From: Alkalihalobacterium sp048323755
GTDB lineage: Bacteria; Bacillota; Bacilli; Bacillales; Bacillaceae_F
Length of the DNA stretch: 35,137 nt
Direction: 5' to 3'
Assembly (NCBI RefSeq): GCF_048323755.1
Contig: NZ_JBLWFS010000035.1
Span: forward strand, 1 to 35,137
Made by a program: the position numbers and the translations under genes. Each line of letters opens with the position of its first letter. The stretch's first letter is position 1. The notes under the pieces were generated by a model. The model was not told the DNA's origin. It was given only the letters and a program-made list of their open reading frames with translations, and did not search any database. This document shows positions 15,210 through 23,800 of the stretch, piece by piece.

Positions 15210-15998
15210 TTAACCGATAATTATTTTTTTTAGACGGACATCTCTTAATTGGGAAAGTACAACGTCCTTCGCTCTACCCACATCGTAAGGAATTTCATCT
15301 AGCTTTTCAAGCAGCATGCTACGATCAATAAATGGTTCTCCCTTGTACAAATCCAACTGTTTAGTAAAAGAAGAGTTAAATGGCTTACCTTTCACTTGTC
15401 TTTTTAAAATACTAAGGGGTTTATCCAGTGGGTAGTCTTTAGTATCTGATAATAAACTTAATCCATGGTCAAAAATGGGCGCCAGTTGCCAAACTTCTGT
15501 CTCAGGATTAAAGAGAAATAAGATGTTATTTGTATGTCGATCTTCATTAAGTATAAAAGCATCAAATGCTAGCATTTGAGCAATTTCCTGTGATACATCT
15601 AACCCGGTAAACTTATGGATCTTTTCCATTACAGCGTTAAATTTTTCTGATGTGGAGTATCCATTATGGTTTAAAATGTCATCGGTTGATTCAAAGTTTG
15701 CCTCAAATAAGCGCTCGAGTGTTACTTCTTGCAACATCCCACGAAAATCACTAGAATAACACCCTTCTGAAACCGTTCCATCAACCTTTTCAATCAAACA
15801 AGGTGTATATGAAATGAAAGAAGTTTTCGGTAACGTTGAACAACTTAGAATTAGAGAGGCTACATACTCTGCCATATTTTCATAACCTAGAGTATTTTCT
15901 TTAATCCATTTATTTCCGACAAACCATTTTGATTGATCACCTTTACTAGATGTACTTACAATCATTCTAGCTTCACTAGGGATTCGAATTTTCTCCAT
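15210..15998 (-). CDS. HipA/CtkA-like protein kinase
   Basis: The start is ATG 15998, preceded by GGAGGTGTATCAA; an in-frame GTG at 16007 is inside that site. The 262-aa protein has the HipA C-terminal kinase core: catalytic loop ILNEDRHTNNILF (D153, R154, H155, N158) and the metal-binding IFDHG (D177, replacing DFG). An N-terminal KWFVGNKWIKEN with GYENMAEYVAS (E43) supplies the likely nucleotide-binding Lys/Glu pair. At 262 residues it is much shorter than classic HipA (about 440) and lacks its N-terminal subdomain, closer to H. pylori CtkA. The small downstream gene is its likely partner. The target is unknown; GltX, the HipA target, should not be assumed. Confidence 0.8.
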   Translation of the reverse strand: MEKIRIPSEARMIVSTSSKGDQSKWFVGNKWIKENTLGYENMAEYVASLILSCSTLPKTSFISYTPCLIEKVDGTVSEGCYSSDFRGMLQEVTLERLFEANFESTDDILNHNGYSTSEKFNAVMEKIHKFTGLDVSQEIAQMLAFDAFILNEDRHTNNILFLFNPETEVWQLAPIFDHGLSLLSDTKDYPLDKPLSILKRQVKGKPFNSSFTKQLDLYKGEPFIDRSMLLEKLDEIPYDVGRAKDVVLSQLRDVRLKKIIIG

Positions 15999-16118
15999 TT
16001 GATACACCTCCGTTCTATCTTTTATGCTATCATCCGTTTACTTACTGGTTTATAGATACTAATTAAAACTATATTCTTTACTGTATTTGGGATAATCGCT
16101 ATAATTTTACTTGGCTTT

Positions 16119-16127
16119 ATTATAGCA
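16119..16127 (-). promoter_or_regulatory. Putative extended -10 promoter for the kinase pair
   Basis: On the minus strand TGCTATAAT (TGN plus a perfect -10) lies about 120 bp upstream of the kinase start. No good -35 is visible, which is acceptable for an extended -10. The rest of the gene-free stretch 15999-16423 holds an imperfect inverted repeat around TTGTAAG/CTTACAA (about 16139-16170) and the terminator at 16271-16318. Confidence 0.4.
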
Positions 16128-16270
16128 AACACTTGTTTTGTAAGCCATAAAAAGACAGGCTATCTTACAAGTTAAGGTTGCACCAGCTTGAACAATAATC
16201 TCTATATTAAATACTACATTTTCTTAGTTTTTCCTTTAAAATAGATCAGCGGACTTATTTTATAATTCAC

Positions 16271-16318
16271 AAAAGGCTGACTCAAACCGGTCACTAAATG
16301 TGCCTTTTGAGTCAGCCT
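16271..16318 (-). terminator. Rho-independent terminator of the panF operon
   Basis: A perfect 13-bp stem AGGCTGACTCAAA (16274-16286) / TTTGAGTCAGCCT (16306-16318) has A residues on the left giving a U tail on the minus strand. It lies about 105 bp past the M20 peptidase stop. Confidence 0.8.
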
Positions 16319-16423
16319 CCCTTACATTTGGCTATTCCAGATATTTATCCTTATTCTCTTGGTTCTCATTACTTCTATTAAAATGGCAACAAACCTTCTA
16401 ACCTATCTCACCCGTCACCTGTA

Positions 16424-17653
16424 TCACTTTTTCCCATTCAAAAAAATCAACGCAGCTGTTCGATAGATTTCGGTCGTTTCGGCTAACTCTTCAATATCCA
16501 CATATTCGTTGATTTGGTGGGGTACTTCGCGATCCCCAGCCCCAGTTGTAACGATAGGAATACCTTCTAGATGAAGAAACGTTCCATCTGTCGCTCCAGG
16601 TACCCCGTTATAAAAAGGTTCTTTTCCAGTAACCTTTTGGTACGCTTGGGCTAATGCTTGAACTACGGGCTCCTCTTTACTTGTTTCGGTCCAAGGGCGG
16701 TCTTCGATTACTTCAAATTCAGCTTTGAAGTCAGGATCTTCTTTAGCCAGGTTGTCTAAAATGCTTTGAATTTCTCTTGCGATTTCATCGTGAAATTGTC
16801 CCGGGATGGTTCGAATGTCTAGGGTTGTCATACATTGATCCGGAACCACATTGATTTGCGCGTCCCCTTTTACAGGCGCTTGAAGGATCGTTGGGGTAAT
16901 ACTTGGCCAGCCAAGGAGCTCGTGGCGCCCTAATCGCGTTTTTTCTCGACTTTCGTATTCATCGAGTGCACAAATAATTTTCGCCATTCGAGTGTTTGGA
17001 TTGATTCCACTTAAAGGCATCGCGCCATGAGCCATTTTACCCTGTACGCGAATGACTACACGCATGGCTCCTTTTTGAGTAATACACAGTTGGTTTTCTT
17101 CAGGCTCGCAAATAATAGCCCCGTCCACACCTTCTGCCCAACCTTGCTTAATAAAATGCTTAATCCCGATCATCATTCCTTCTTCATCACATGGAATACA
17201 AAGAATGATCTTACCTGACCAGTCCTCTTGATCTCGAAGAAGCGAATGAACAGCAGTGATCATACAAGCTAAATTACCTTTCGTATCGTTGGTTCCACGG
17301 CCGTACATCCGTCCATCTTCAATAACAGCACTGAATGGCTTGTAGTCCCACGCTTCAATGTCACCTTCTGTTACGACATCGGTATGACCTTCAAACAGAA
17401 GGGTAGGTCCTGGTTTGCCAGAATCAATAATTCCTATGACATTTGGTCGTCCGGGCTCAACTTCTTCCACATGTACGTCAATACCTAACTTTTTTAAATA
17501 ATCAGCAACAAATAGGGCGACTTTCTCCTCATTACCCCCTTCAACCCCCGGACGGTACACACTTGGAATTTGAACGAGTTTTTGAGTTAATTCTATGACC
17601 TCTTGACGATCTCTTACTCTTCTTTTCTCTATGTTTTCTAACGATTGCGGCAT
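16424..17653 (-). CDS. M20-family zinc deacylase (ArgE/DapE type)
   Basis: The 409-aa protein has the full two-zinc M20 set: H90 and D92 in FEGHTDVV, bridging D123 in YGRGTNDTKG, base E157 and ligand E158 in CDEEGM, ligand E183 in ICEPEE, and H379 in VPHQINEY. A lid/dimerisation domain fills about 195-310 (QKGAMRVVIRVQGKMAHGA and HGAMPLSG). It should hydrolyse an N-acyl amino acid or similar amide. Annotation as acetylornithine deacetylase or succinyl-DAP desuccinylase would be generic. Its place 20 bp after a PanF-type symporter suggests that it processes the imported compound. Confidence 0.88.
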   Translation of the reverse strand: MPQSLENIEKRRVRDRQEVIELTQKLVQIPSVYRPGVEGGNEEKVALFVADYLKKLGIDVHVEEVEPGRPNVIGIIDSGKPGPTLLFEGHTDVVTEGDIEAWDYKPFSAVIEDGRMYGRGTNDTKGNLACMITAVHSLLRDQEDWSGKIILCIPCDEEGMMIGIKHFIKQGWAEGVDGAIICEPEENQLCITQKGAMRVVIRVQGKMAHGAMPLSGINPNTRMAKIICALDEYESREKTRLGRHELLGWPSITPTILQAPVKGDAQINVVPDQCMTTLDIRTIPGQFHDEIAREIQSILDNLAKEDPDFKAEFEVIEDRPWTETSKEEPVVQALAQAYQKVTGKEPFYNGVPGATDGTFLHLEGIPIVTTGAGDREVPHQINEYVDIEELAETTEIYRTAALIFLNGKK

Positions 17654-17673
17654 GAAACTCCTCCTCTTTTGTA

Positions 17674-19128
17674 TTACGCACGCAACTCACTTACATTAGA
17701 GATGGATGCTTTTTTCGTTAACAAACTAAACACAATGAAAGCCATAAAGGATAGGACGATAGGAAATACAACCGTATGCAATCCAAAGACATTCGGGAAG
17801 TACGTATGAATAACGATATAGGCGCTCATCCCAACGACCATCGAAGCAATGGCACCATTTTTATTCCCTCTTTGCCAATACAGTCCCATAACTACTGGCC
17901 AAATGAAGGTTGCTTGAAGGCCACCGAATGCAAATAAATTTAACCAGATGAGTAGATCAGGAGGACTTAATGCCATCGTGAAAACAAGAATTCCTAAAAC
18001 GGCGGTCACACCAAAACTGACTCGCTTGACTTGTTGCATCGTTGCACTCGGTTTGACATAGTTCAAGTACACATCTTTTACAACTGCTGAACTAACGAGT
18101 AACAACAACGAGTCCACCGTAGACATAATGGCAGCCATTGGCGCAGCTAGTACAATTCCCGCTAGCCAAGGAGGTAATACTTCCATTGCAATCATCGGCA
18201 TCACGGTATCTCCAACTTCGATTCCTGGCATGACAGCTCTAGCAAATACCCCTGTTAAATGCATACCTAACATGATGAAACCAACGACAATCGTTCCGGT
18301 AATTAACGCACGATGCATTGCCTTTGAATTTTTATAGGACATCGCACGTATAGCAACTTGTGGCAAGGCTAAAACCCCGACCCCTACTAAGATCCAGAAG
18401 GAAGAAACATAGGCGGGTGTTAAACCACCATCATGACCAAATGGTGTGACAAGATTAGGGTTTTCAGCCACCAGATCAGCCATAATATTAGAAATTCCAC
18501 CACCAGCAATAATTGTTCCGACGAGGATAACTAACGTACCAAAAAACATGACGACCCCTTGGAGTAAATCGGTAACGGCTACCGCTCTAAAGCCGCCGAT
18601 AATAACATACATGAGAACGGCTACAGCAAAAATGAATAAAGCGGACGTGTAATTCAATCCGGTTAACGAAGAAATTAGTCGCGCACCACCAACCCACTGG
18701 GCAGCCATTGCCGCAAAGAGGAAGACAATGATACTAAAAGCCGATAATAAAACGACCCATTTACTATTGTCATAACGGTTACGTAAAAAATCAATCAGTG
18801 TAATCGCTTTATATTTTCGGGCATAGATGGCAAACTTTTTACCGAGGACCATTAATACAAAATACCCCGTTGCAACTTGAGCCATTGCTAGAAGAACCCA
18901 TCCTAACCCTTGGGTATAAGCAACACCAGGACCCCCGATAAAACTACTAGCACTTCCGTACGTAGCAATCATGGTCATGGCAAGGATAAAACCACCAAGC
19001 TCACGACTTCCTAAAAAATACTCTTGTAAAAAGTCATTCGACTTCTTGAGATGTCCAGAAGACCAAAAACCAACAATAAAGATTGCAATTAAAAAGATGA
19101 GTAATGGAATAATAACAGGCCAATTCAT
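17674..19128 (-). CDS. panF: Sodium:solute symporter, PanF-like
   Basis: The 484-aa protein has about 13 membrane segments and the SSS-family text: YFLGSRELGGFILAMTMIAT with ASSFIGGPG (helices 1-2), the GGFRAVAVTDLLQGVVM block and LAAPMAAIMSTVDSLLLLVSS in the sodium-site helix. It is closest in pattern to sodium/pantothenate symporters. ATG 19128 overlaps the stop of the yhdT-like gene (ATGA), the yhdT-panF order known from other bacteria. However, the attached M20 deacylase is not part of pantothenate metabolism, so another carboxylate or N-acyl compound may be the substrate. Confidence 0.82.
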   Translation of the reverse strand: MNWPVIIPLLIFLIAIFIVGFWSSGHLKKSNDFLQEYFLGSRELGGFILAMTMIATYGSASSFIGGPGVAYTQGLGWVLLAMAQVATGYFVLMVLGKKFAIYARKYKAITLIDFLRNRYDNSKWVVLLSAFSIIVFLFAAMAAQWVGGARLISSLTGLNYTSALFIFAVAVLMYVIIGGFRAVAVTDLLQGVVMFFGTLVILVGTIIAGGGISNIMADLVAENPNLVTPFGHDGGLTPAYVSSFWILVGVGVLALPQVAIRAMSYKNSKAMHRALITGTIVVGFIMLGMHLTGVFARAVMPGIEVGDTVMPMIAMEVLPPWLAGIVLAAPMAAIMSTVDSLLLLVSSAVVKDVYLNYVKPSATMQQVKRVSFGVTAVLGILVFTMALSPPDLLIWLNLFAFGGLQATFIWPVVMGLYWQRGNKNGAIASMVVGMSAYIVIHTYFPNVFGLHTVVFPIVLSFMAFIVFSLLTKKASISNVSELRA

Positions 19129-19406
19129 TCAGACCCCTCCTGCTCATCCTCAAAGTCTACTTCTACAAAAAACTTTTTAACCATGATAATAACAATAATA
19201 GCCATTACGAAAAAACCAACAACACAGCTATAGAAAAACCATGCTGGCATCCCAAATACATAAGTATACTCTTCAACAGGAGACGATCCTAAACCGTATG
19301 CAAAACCAAACCACCATATAAAATTAAAAATGACGAGACCAACACCAATTAGGGCTTCACGGTTTGCAATCTTAAATCGAGGATCATTTTGATCAATTTT
19401 ACTCAT
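19125..19406 (-). CDS. yhdT: YhdT-family (DUF997) small membrane protein
   Basis: The 93-aa protein has two membrane helices (about 20-38 and 50-78), the family text ANREALIGVGLVIFNFIWWF with AYGLG, and an acidic tail. ATG 19406 follows AGGAGAAGGAG. YhdT proteins occur almost always just before PanF-type symporters and are presumed accessory subunits. It overlaps panF by 4 bp. Confidence 0.88.
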   Translation of the reverse strand: MSKIDQNDPRFKIANREALIGVGLVIFNFIWWFGFAYGLGSSPVEEYTYVFGMPAWFFYSCVVGFFVMAIIVIIMVKKFFVEVDFEDEQEGSE

Positions 19407-19739
19407 ATCCCTACTCCTTCTCCTAAAATATCGACTGTTAAAATAGTAGAAAAGCTTGATTAAACAAAAATTTGGATAACAATCATTTTCGGTAACAAAT
19501 TTGTGAAAATATTTCGATAATGATATATTACTATTTTGCTTAATCGAACACCTCCTTTTAATACAAAAAAATTAAAAGTTCTTCTCTCAATTTGGTAGAA
19601 TTGGATATTACTGTTTAAATATTACGAATATTTTAACTCCTATTTTAAACTAGTCGTCCATCTAGTGCATTAGACAAACCGTGAAATTCAATATGGGCTT
19701 CATTTTACATATAGTTAGAAGTAATTATTTTGAGCGGTG
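19407..19739. other. Gene-free AT-rich upstream region of yhdT-panF
   Basis: I see no gene, terminator or strong promoter pair here. A weak -35/-10 pair (TTGTTT, 16 bp, TATTTT on the minus strand, about 19445-19475) could serve the operon. Confidence 0.35.
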
Positions 19740-20025
19740 ATTCTCCTCTTTCCCTTTACAATAATTTAACATTAATCCTCATTGACGAACAAACGATCGG
19801 ATGTTCATCTATTTTAGTCGGCTATACGAGAAATATCGTCGCCCTATTGTTCCTATCGCAATTTTTAGTTATGATAAAATTAAACTTGAATTTTTACGAA
19901 TGCTTGTTCAACTTAAACTCGATCCTGCTCGTCAAAAGCTAGTTCACGGGATCTTTGAGAAATATCACAACCTTTCTGCAAAAGAAGAATTAGAGTTAAA
20001 TGATTATTTTCAACATATTTCATAA
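19740..20025 (+). pseudogene. Relic of an Rpn-family (PD-(D/E)XK) nuclease/transposase
   Basis: From 19801 the frame reads MFIYFSRLYEKYRRPIVPIA then IFSYDKIKLEFLRMLVQL and PARQKLVHGIFEKYHNLSAK. The first part is the central Rpn/YhgA-like motif (RMFIYFSRLYEKY); the second is the family's C-terminal text. About 100 residues that normally separate them are missing after IFSYD. Upstream, matching text (LILIDEQ, cf. the IEHQS region) is in another frame. It is therefore a decayed copy with an internal deletion, not a working gene. Confidence 0.7.
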
Positions 20026-20119
20026 GTGTTGTTCCCAGCTAAATTAACTATTGAAATTGATGTTTTGGTTCAAGTTTGTATTTCATAGATAGCAAACGAA
20101 TTATAGGCAAATGCAGAGC

Positions 20120-20157
20120 AAATAAGGGGACGGTCTGCAACTACAGGCCGTCCCCTT
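20120..20157 (-). terminator. Hairpin terminator after the DnaA-domain gene
   Basis: A perfect 10-bp GC-rich stem AAGGGGACGG (20124-20133) / CCGTCCCCTT (20148-20157). The minus-strand tail is only moderately U-rich (TTATTTGC). It ends the Wadjet-region transcript 35 bp past the last stop. Confidence 0.65.
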
Positions 20158-20191
20158 GACTTAGTATTAGTCAGATTAAAATCCCCTATCT

Positions 20192-20794
20192 TTATGGATT
20201 TGTCACAAACTTAAGAGAGTAATTACGTCCAGTCAATTCTTTTACAATTTCCTTAATGAAACTGCTGTATCTAACCTCTACCCAATCTCGTTGAAACTCG
20301 TTTTTTGCAACAACGACCCATGTATCGGTATCTTTTTCTTTGTAGGCTGTTAAATGAGCCAACCAAGTCTCAAAACTTGGTTTTGAAATTTTCTTTTCTG
20401 CAACGGCTAACACTTCATTGAAGAAATCAGAAGCATCTTCGAAATTAGCGACATCTTCTACAGCAACCTCAACCTTCTCATCAGGTTGTGAAGTTGAACG
20501 TGAATTCGACAAGTATTGTTCGATCAGGTGTCGTGGAATGGTATCTAGCGACTTTTCGACCCCTAATTGATAGACGAGCAATTTCAATACTTGTTGTACC
20601 TCAGCGTCATCATAAAGCAACTTCCCGTTTCTTGGCATTTCCCATTTCTCGGGTAGTATACTTTGCGCTGTATCATAATCTACAAGCTGCGGCTCCAGCT
20701 TCAATTCTAAAGGGTGGATATTTTTTTGCTTATTACATTCGTCTTGAGCGATTTCCTCTCGTCCATTCATTAAATAAGACTGGTCTTTATTCAT
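20192..20794 (-). CDS. Orphan DnaA domain I protein downstream of jetC
   Basis: ATG 20794 has GAAGGAAGGG upstream; an in-frame GTG at 20812 precedes that site. The last 80 of 200 residues (about 121-200) are a DnaA domain I: KKISKPSFETW, KNEFQRDWVEVRY, IVKELTG and SLKFV line up with the N-terminus of Bacillus DnaA (KKLSKPSFETW, NEFARDWLESRY, ELTG, SIKFV). No AAA+ motor or DNA-binding domain IV follows. The first 120 residues are helical and unrecognised, with an acidic linker at about 100-122. In DnaA, domain I binds DnaB, SirA and itself, so this protein could bind DnaA or its partners. The gene begins 103 bp after jetC on the same strand with no terminator between, so it probably belongs to the Wadjet transcript. 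Confidence 0.85.
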   Translation of the reverse strand: MNKDQSYLMNGREEIAQDECNKQKNIHPLELKLEPQLVDYDTAQSILPEKWEMPRNGKLLYDDAEVQQVLKLLVYQLGVEKSLDTIPRHLIEQYLSNSRSTSQPDEKVEVAVEDVANFEDASDFFNEVLAVAEKKISKPSFETWLAHLTAYKEKDTDTWVVVAKNEFQRDWVEVRYSSFIKEIVKELTGRNYSLKFVTNP

Positions 20795-20897
20795 GAATAT
20801 CCCTTCCTTCACATGAAATCATCCGCGTACATTCATACTTTTATGATACCTCAACCTTGTTACCAAACCATCGCTTATCCTCTTAAAACTACTTTCG

Positions 20898-23800
20898 TTA
20901 AAATAACGCCAACTGTTCCTGTTCTCCCAGCCTAGCCATCCCCTCCGGATCATGGTCCTTAAAGAAGGCCGTTCGTATCTCTTTTTGTTTGGTCATAATC
21001 AATGTTTCCCCGCTTGCCGATTCGCGTAGTCGACAGCTATAAATGACAGGGAAGTATTTGCGTATGAACTTTCCTTCCGCATGAGCGGTTAGTGCAATGA
21101 TTTGAAAGCCTAATTGTTCGGCAATGAAAAATACTGGATCTAAGACGTGATCACTTGAAGCCTTTCCGAACGGATTATCCACGATAACGGTGCGATGCCG
21201 TTTTTGATTTCCTTGTAATGGAACTCTTTTTTCAGCTAAATAATTCAGAATACCAAGGAATAGTGTCATGTTTTTACTCCACTTTTCTCCTCCCGACCAG
21301 GCATTCGATTTTTCCCAACTTGTCAGTGCCCCACTCACTTTACCATCATTACTTACCTTGCGACACTTCACACTAATGTCCTTTTCCTTCATCACATTTT
21401 TAAGGAGTTGCTTCGTATGCAGCCATTTTTCAATCTGTTTACGAACCAACGACTCGTCTTCCTTGCCTTCATCGTCCTTAAAGTCGTCTTTTTCTAGTTG
21501 TAAGACCATCCAATCGATGTGACGACGGAGTTCTTCTTTTCCTTCTTGCTCATCCCATTCCGGCACAGAAAACACATAAATATCTTTTGACTTTTCCTCG
21601 ACCTTTACGCGGGTTTGCTTTGGAATTAACCGTAATTCATCTGTAATCGTTCGTAAATACAAGTGCAGATGCGCGATAAATTGCTGTAACTGCTTGTCGT
21701 GCTCCCGCATATCCTCTTCAGCAATGAGTACCGTACGATTAATCCGGTCCTTCATTTTCTCCTGCCATTCAATTACATGCTCGTACGTATCTTTATATTC
21801 AATACCAGAAATACAAGTTTGGCGCAGTTTAATATCTGAAATTGTATCTCTACAAAAGCGAATAAACGATGATCTTTCGATGGTGAGTTGCTTCTTCCTT
21901 GATGTCATTTCTTCCTCGGCATTCGTCAATTCGACGACAAGGCGAGCGATCCAGTTCATTCTCTCATAGGAATAGCTCTGTTTCGTTTCGTCATCTATCA
22001 GTTGATTTCTTACGTTTTCATGCAAGAATGCAAACCGAACATCATATTTCTCCAGCTCGACGATCGCTTTATTGATCTCTTCGTCATATGATTGATATCT
22101 ATTTTGTTCCTTAACTAAAAACTCATGTCGCTCTTGCAACTTTTTCTTTTCCACATTCAACTGCTCTCTAATTTCTACAAGCGACGTTTGGAAAATCTCT
22201 CGTTCTTCATAGATTTGAAGAAAGTCAGCTTCACGAATGTTGAATTTTTCTTTTACCGATGTCCATTGACTTTGCAACTCTTCTAACCTGGGCCTCATTG
22301 ATTTCATTCTTTCTTTTACACGTTGAATATCTAAACTAAGGCGCTCAATCTCATCTTCTCCGTGTGGTGGAAAGTCGATGGCCTCTACATTTCCATATTG
22401 AAGTTCTAGCAGCTTTAATTCCTTACGAAGATCAATGATTTTGTTTTCAGCAGCTTTCAACTGTGTTTCAATCACTTCTCGCCCTTCCTGTTTATTCTCG
22501 AGCTGTTTTTTCAACGAATCACGTTCACTGACTAACACCGCATAGCTCTTCGAAGTATATTTCGGCTCCACAGTTGCTACTTCTTTATAATACAAGTCTG
22601 CATGTAAAAAGTATAACGGTTGACTCGCCTCTTTTAGTTGTTCGTCGAGCGCACTCCATTCCTCTTTCAAGTCAGAGATAAGTTTCTTCGTTCTCTGAAT
22701 TTGCCGGTCGGCTTTTTGCAATTTTTCACGATGGTCCCTGAGCTGCTTTACTACAAATTCAAGCTCTTTCTTTTTCGATGAATACTTTCTTCCTTCTTTG
22801 ATCTTGTTTAATAAGCCATTGTGTATGTCCATTGATTCTGTTAAGCGGTTACGGTAATGATGAAGTTCTTCGTCCATTTTAAGAAGCTTGTCATTGATTT
22901 CATGCAATGTCCGTTTTTGTTTCGCTTCCTCATCTAAGGCTGTGCTAAGCAGGTCTTTGAGTTCGGTATAGTGATCGTATGAGTATCTTGTTAAAAACTC
23001 GCGAAGCTTAGTGAGTGCTGTGGTCCATTGGTGCAGTTCCGATTCTTTGTTCGTCCGATTGTACTTTGCTTCCTTTGCCTCTTGCTGTACCTGTGTTTTC
23101 CATTCGTTAAACTTTACTGCAGACAAATTATCCTTCCACACGTTTGGGAAAACTTTGTTATCTTTTTCTTCCACCTCCGTTTGGATCAATGTCCGTGCTT
23201 CTTCTTCTGTACAAATGTAGACGGGGTGAGTAAGCCCCATTTTAACGGAATAAAGCTTGTCCCGCAGTTTCATCACTTCGGTTTCTGATACAATAAAAGT
23301 AATAGCCCAATACGGGTAGTTATCGTAGTAAGCTTCTTCCGATGTTTCAAGTGTCCGAGCGGCCTGTTGAACAAAATTCGTTCCTAATTCAAGAAAATGA
23401 AATTGGTTTCGCCAACTATCTTTTAACCGTTCTAACTTCGGATCGGCTGTGAACGATGTATTATTCTCATAGTCATCTGAAAACCTAGTCGCTTGTCTTT
23501 CTTTATAAAATAGTTCTTCTTTTTCATGAAGCAGACGTTCGACTTTTTCTTCTAGTTGGTGGAGGATCGTTTCTTCTTTTTCATAAATCGACTCATAATG
23601 CGCCCATTGAGGCTTTAATATCTTTAAATCATCTAAAACCTCTGCTTGCGTGTCTTCTAATAATTGAAGTTGATGCTTATAGGTCGTTACTTCATCATGT
23701 GCTTTTTGGAACGCCGTTTCAACATTCGGTATCACTTCTTGAAGCTCTTGTTTTTCTTGGGTTAGTTCTTTCATATGCGATTGAAATGAGATGATTTCTT

